This document shows, in pieces, positions 6,111-6,941 of a DNA stretch of 6,941 nt. The notes beneath the pieces were generated by a model that had not been told where the DNA came from, searched no databases, and worked only from the letters and a program-made list of their open reading frames with translations. Source of the DNA: Bacteroidales bacterium (GTDB lineage Bacteria; Bacteroidota; Bacteroidia; Bacteroidales; UBA932); contig JAEENZ010000142.1 of assembly GCA_016283985.1 (NCBI GenBank), positions 1 through 6,941 of the forward strand, given 5' to 3'. Made by a program: the position numbers and the translations under genes. The first letter of the stretch is position 1. The number at the start of each line of letters is the position of its first letter.

Positions 6111-6941
6111 ATGAAGACATCCCGTTTAGTATCGATGGCTTGCTTTTTGTCCGCCCTTGTCTCCTGCAAGACGGGTGTAAAGCCTGCGATTCCTGTAGAC
6201 AAAGCCCTTGAATCCAGGGTCGAGAAGACCTTGAAAGGAATGGACCTGGACACCAAGATAGGCCAGATGGTGCAGCTGAACATAGACCTGGTCGTGAATG
6301 AGAACGGCCTGGATGAGGCCAAGATGGAAAGCGTGTTCGGACGCTGGAAGATAGGTTCCATCCTCAATGTATACAAAGGCAAGGCTAACGGCAGGGAGTT
6401 CACCGCAGAGATGATTTCCGGCCTGCAGGAAGCGTCGATGAAGTATATCGGCATTCCTATGATATACGGCCTGGACATGATACACGGTGCTTCATATATC
6501 ACCGAGGCCACCATGTTCCCGCAGGAAATCAACATAGCCGCGACTTTCGATCCGCGTCACGCCTCCAACATGGGGCACGTGCTGGCTTATGAAACCCGCG
6601 CCGCGATGTGTCCCTGGACCTTCTCTCCGGTGATGGATCTCGGACGCGATCCCCGCTGGTCCCGTGCATGGGAGAGCTATGGGGAGGATTGCCTCGTGCA
6701 ATCCGAGATGGCCGTAGCGGAGACGAAAGCCATCCAGGAAGAGGGAATTGCTGCATGCCTGAAGCATTATATGGCATACGGAGCCCCTTTCAGTGGGAAG
6801 GACCGCACTCCGGCCATCCTGACCGAGCATGAAATGCGCGAGAAGTATTTCCGTCCGTTCAAGGAATGCATAGAGGCCGGAGCTCTTTCCGTCATGGCGA
6901 ACTCGGCCAGCGTCAATGGTATTCCCGTACATGCAAGCAAG
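6111..6941 (+). CDS. Glycoside hydrolase family 3 lipoprotein (beta-glucosidase-like), N-terminal part, truncated by window edge
   Basis: The frame stays open for 277 codons to the right edge. The start gives a lipoprotein signal: MKTSR, a hydrophobic stretch, then the lipobox LVSC with the lipidated Cys at residue 19. The mature part is the GH3 N-terminal (beta/alpha)8 domain: GLDMIHG (120-126), EATMFPQEINIAATFDP, WTFSPVMDLGRDPRWSRAWESYGED (RDPRW at 179-183), CLKHYMAYG with the substrate-binding K218-H219, then SGKDRTP and a segment ending GALSVMANSASVNGIPVHASK. The SGKDRTP and MREKYF motifs resemble Bacteroides GH3 beta-glucosidases such as the xyloglucan-locus type. The catalytic nucleophile Asp (usually in a SDW motif) and the acid/base domain lie beyond the window, so activity cannot be confirmed. 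No acidic export signal follows Cys19 (CKTGVKPA), which favours a periplasm-facing anchor. It follows yggS by 4 nt and probably shares its transcript. Confidence 0.93.
   Translation, partial: MKTSRLVSMACFLSALVSCKTGVKPAIPVDKALESRVEKTLKGMDLDTKIGQMVQLNIDLVVNENGLDEAKMESVFGRWKIGSILNVYKGKANGREFTAEMISGLQEASMKYIGIPMIYGLDMIHGASYITEATMFPQEINIAATFDPRHASNMGHVLAYETRAAMCPWTFSPVMDLGRDPRWSRAWESYGEDCLVQSEMAVAETKAIQEEGIAACLKHYMAYGAPFSGKDRTPAILTEHEMREKYFRPFKECIEAGALSVMANSASVNGIPVHASK

Larger units (their letters stand above)
1918..6941 (+). other. Probable four-gene operon DUF349-yidC-yggS-GH3
   Basis: Four same-strand genes are separated by +2 nt, a 1-nt overlap and +4 nt, leaving no room for separate intergenic promoters or terminators. 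The only convincing promoter is upstream of the first gene at 1855-1887. The right end of the unit is outside the window. An internal promoter inside yggS for the GH3 gene cannot be excluded, but none with a full consensus was seen. Confidence 0.75.

Noticed and set aside
6107..6932. Minus-strand frames opposite the GH3 gene (6107-6535, 6492-6932)
   Set aside because: The plus strand encodes a continuous GH3 domain with lipobox and family motifs; the minus-strand translations show no recognisable motifs.
1..6941. Polysaccharide utilisation locus, suggested by a TonB-dependent receptor and a GH3 enzyme in the same window
   Set aside because: The receptor looks FecA-like, no SusD-like gene is present, and about 5 kb of housekeeping genes separate the two.

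Overview
The window looks like a stretch of a Bacteroidota (probably Bacteroidales) chromosome. The evidence is a TonB-dependent outer-membrane receptor of the type common there, a multi-repeat DUF349 protein, a YidC with the long periplasmic domain and basic C-terminal tail seen in that phylum, a GH3 lipoprotein of Bacteroides-like type, TAnnTTTG/TTTG promoter elements, and mostly absent Shine-Dalgarno sequences. I cannot name a genus from the sequence alone.

Layout. Positions 1-926 (+) hold the C-terminal part of a TonB-dependent receptor whose N-terminus lies outside the window. A perfect 12-bp hairpin at 949-975 and an AT-rich spacer separate it from the convergent trmD gene (1142-1840, minus). 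A short region with two overlapping divergent promoters (about 1855-1887) lies between trmD and a compact rightward cluster. That cluster is a DUF349 protein (1918-3588), yidC (3591-5450), a YggS-type PLP-homeostasis protein (5450-6106) and a GH3 glycoside hydrolase lipoprotein (6111 to beyond the right edge). The junctions are +2 nt, a 1-nt overlap and +4 nt, so the four genes are probably one operon.

Function. trmD makes the m1G37 modification of tRNA, yidC inserts membrane proteins, and yggS buffers pyridoxal phosphate; these are housekeeping roles. The DUF349 protein is a helical, charged repeat protein of unknown function. The GH3 enzyme and the receptor belong to nutrient acquisition at the cell envelope. 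They are separated by housekeeping genes and do not form a visible polysaccharide utilisation locus.

I see no mobile element, CRISPR array, tRNA or rRNA, and no clear novel system. The points most worth a second look are the DUF349-yidC-yggS-GH3 operon arrangement, the five-repeat DUF349 architecture with a diverged last repeat, the interlocked divergent promoters, and the high cysteine content of the exported proteins compared with the cytoplasmic ones.
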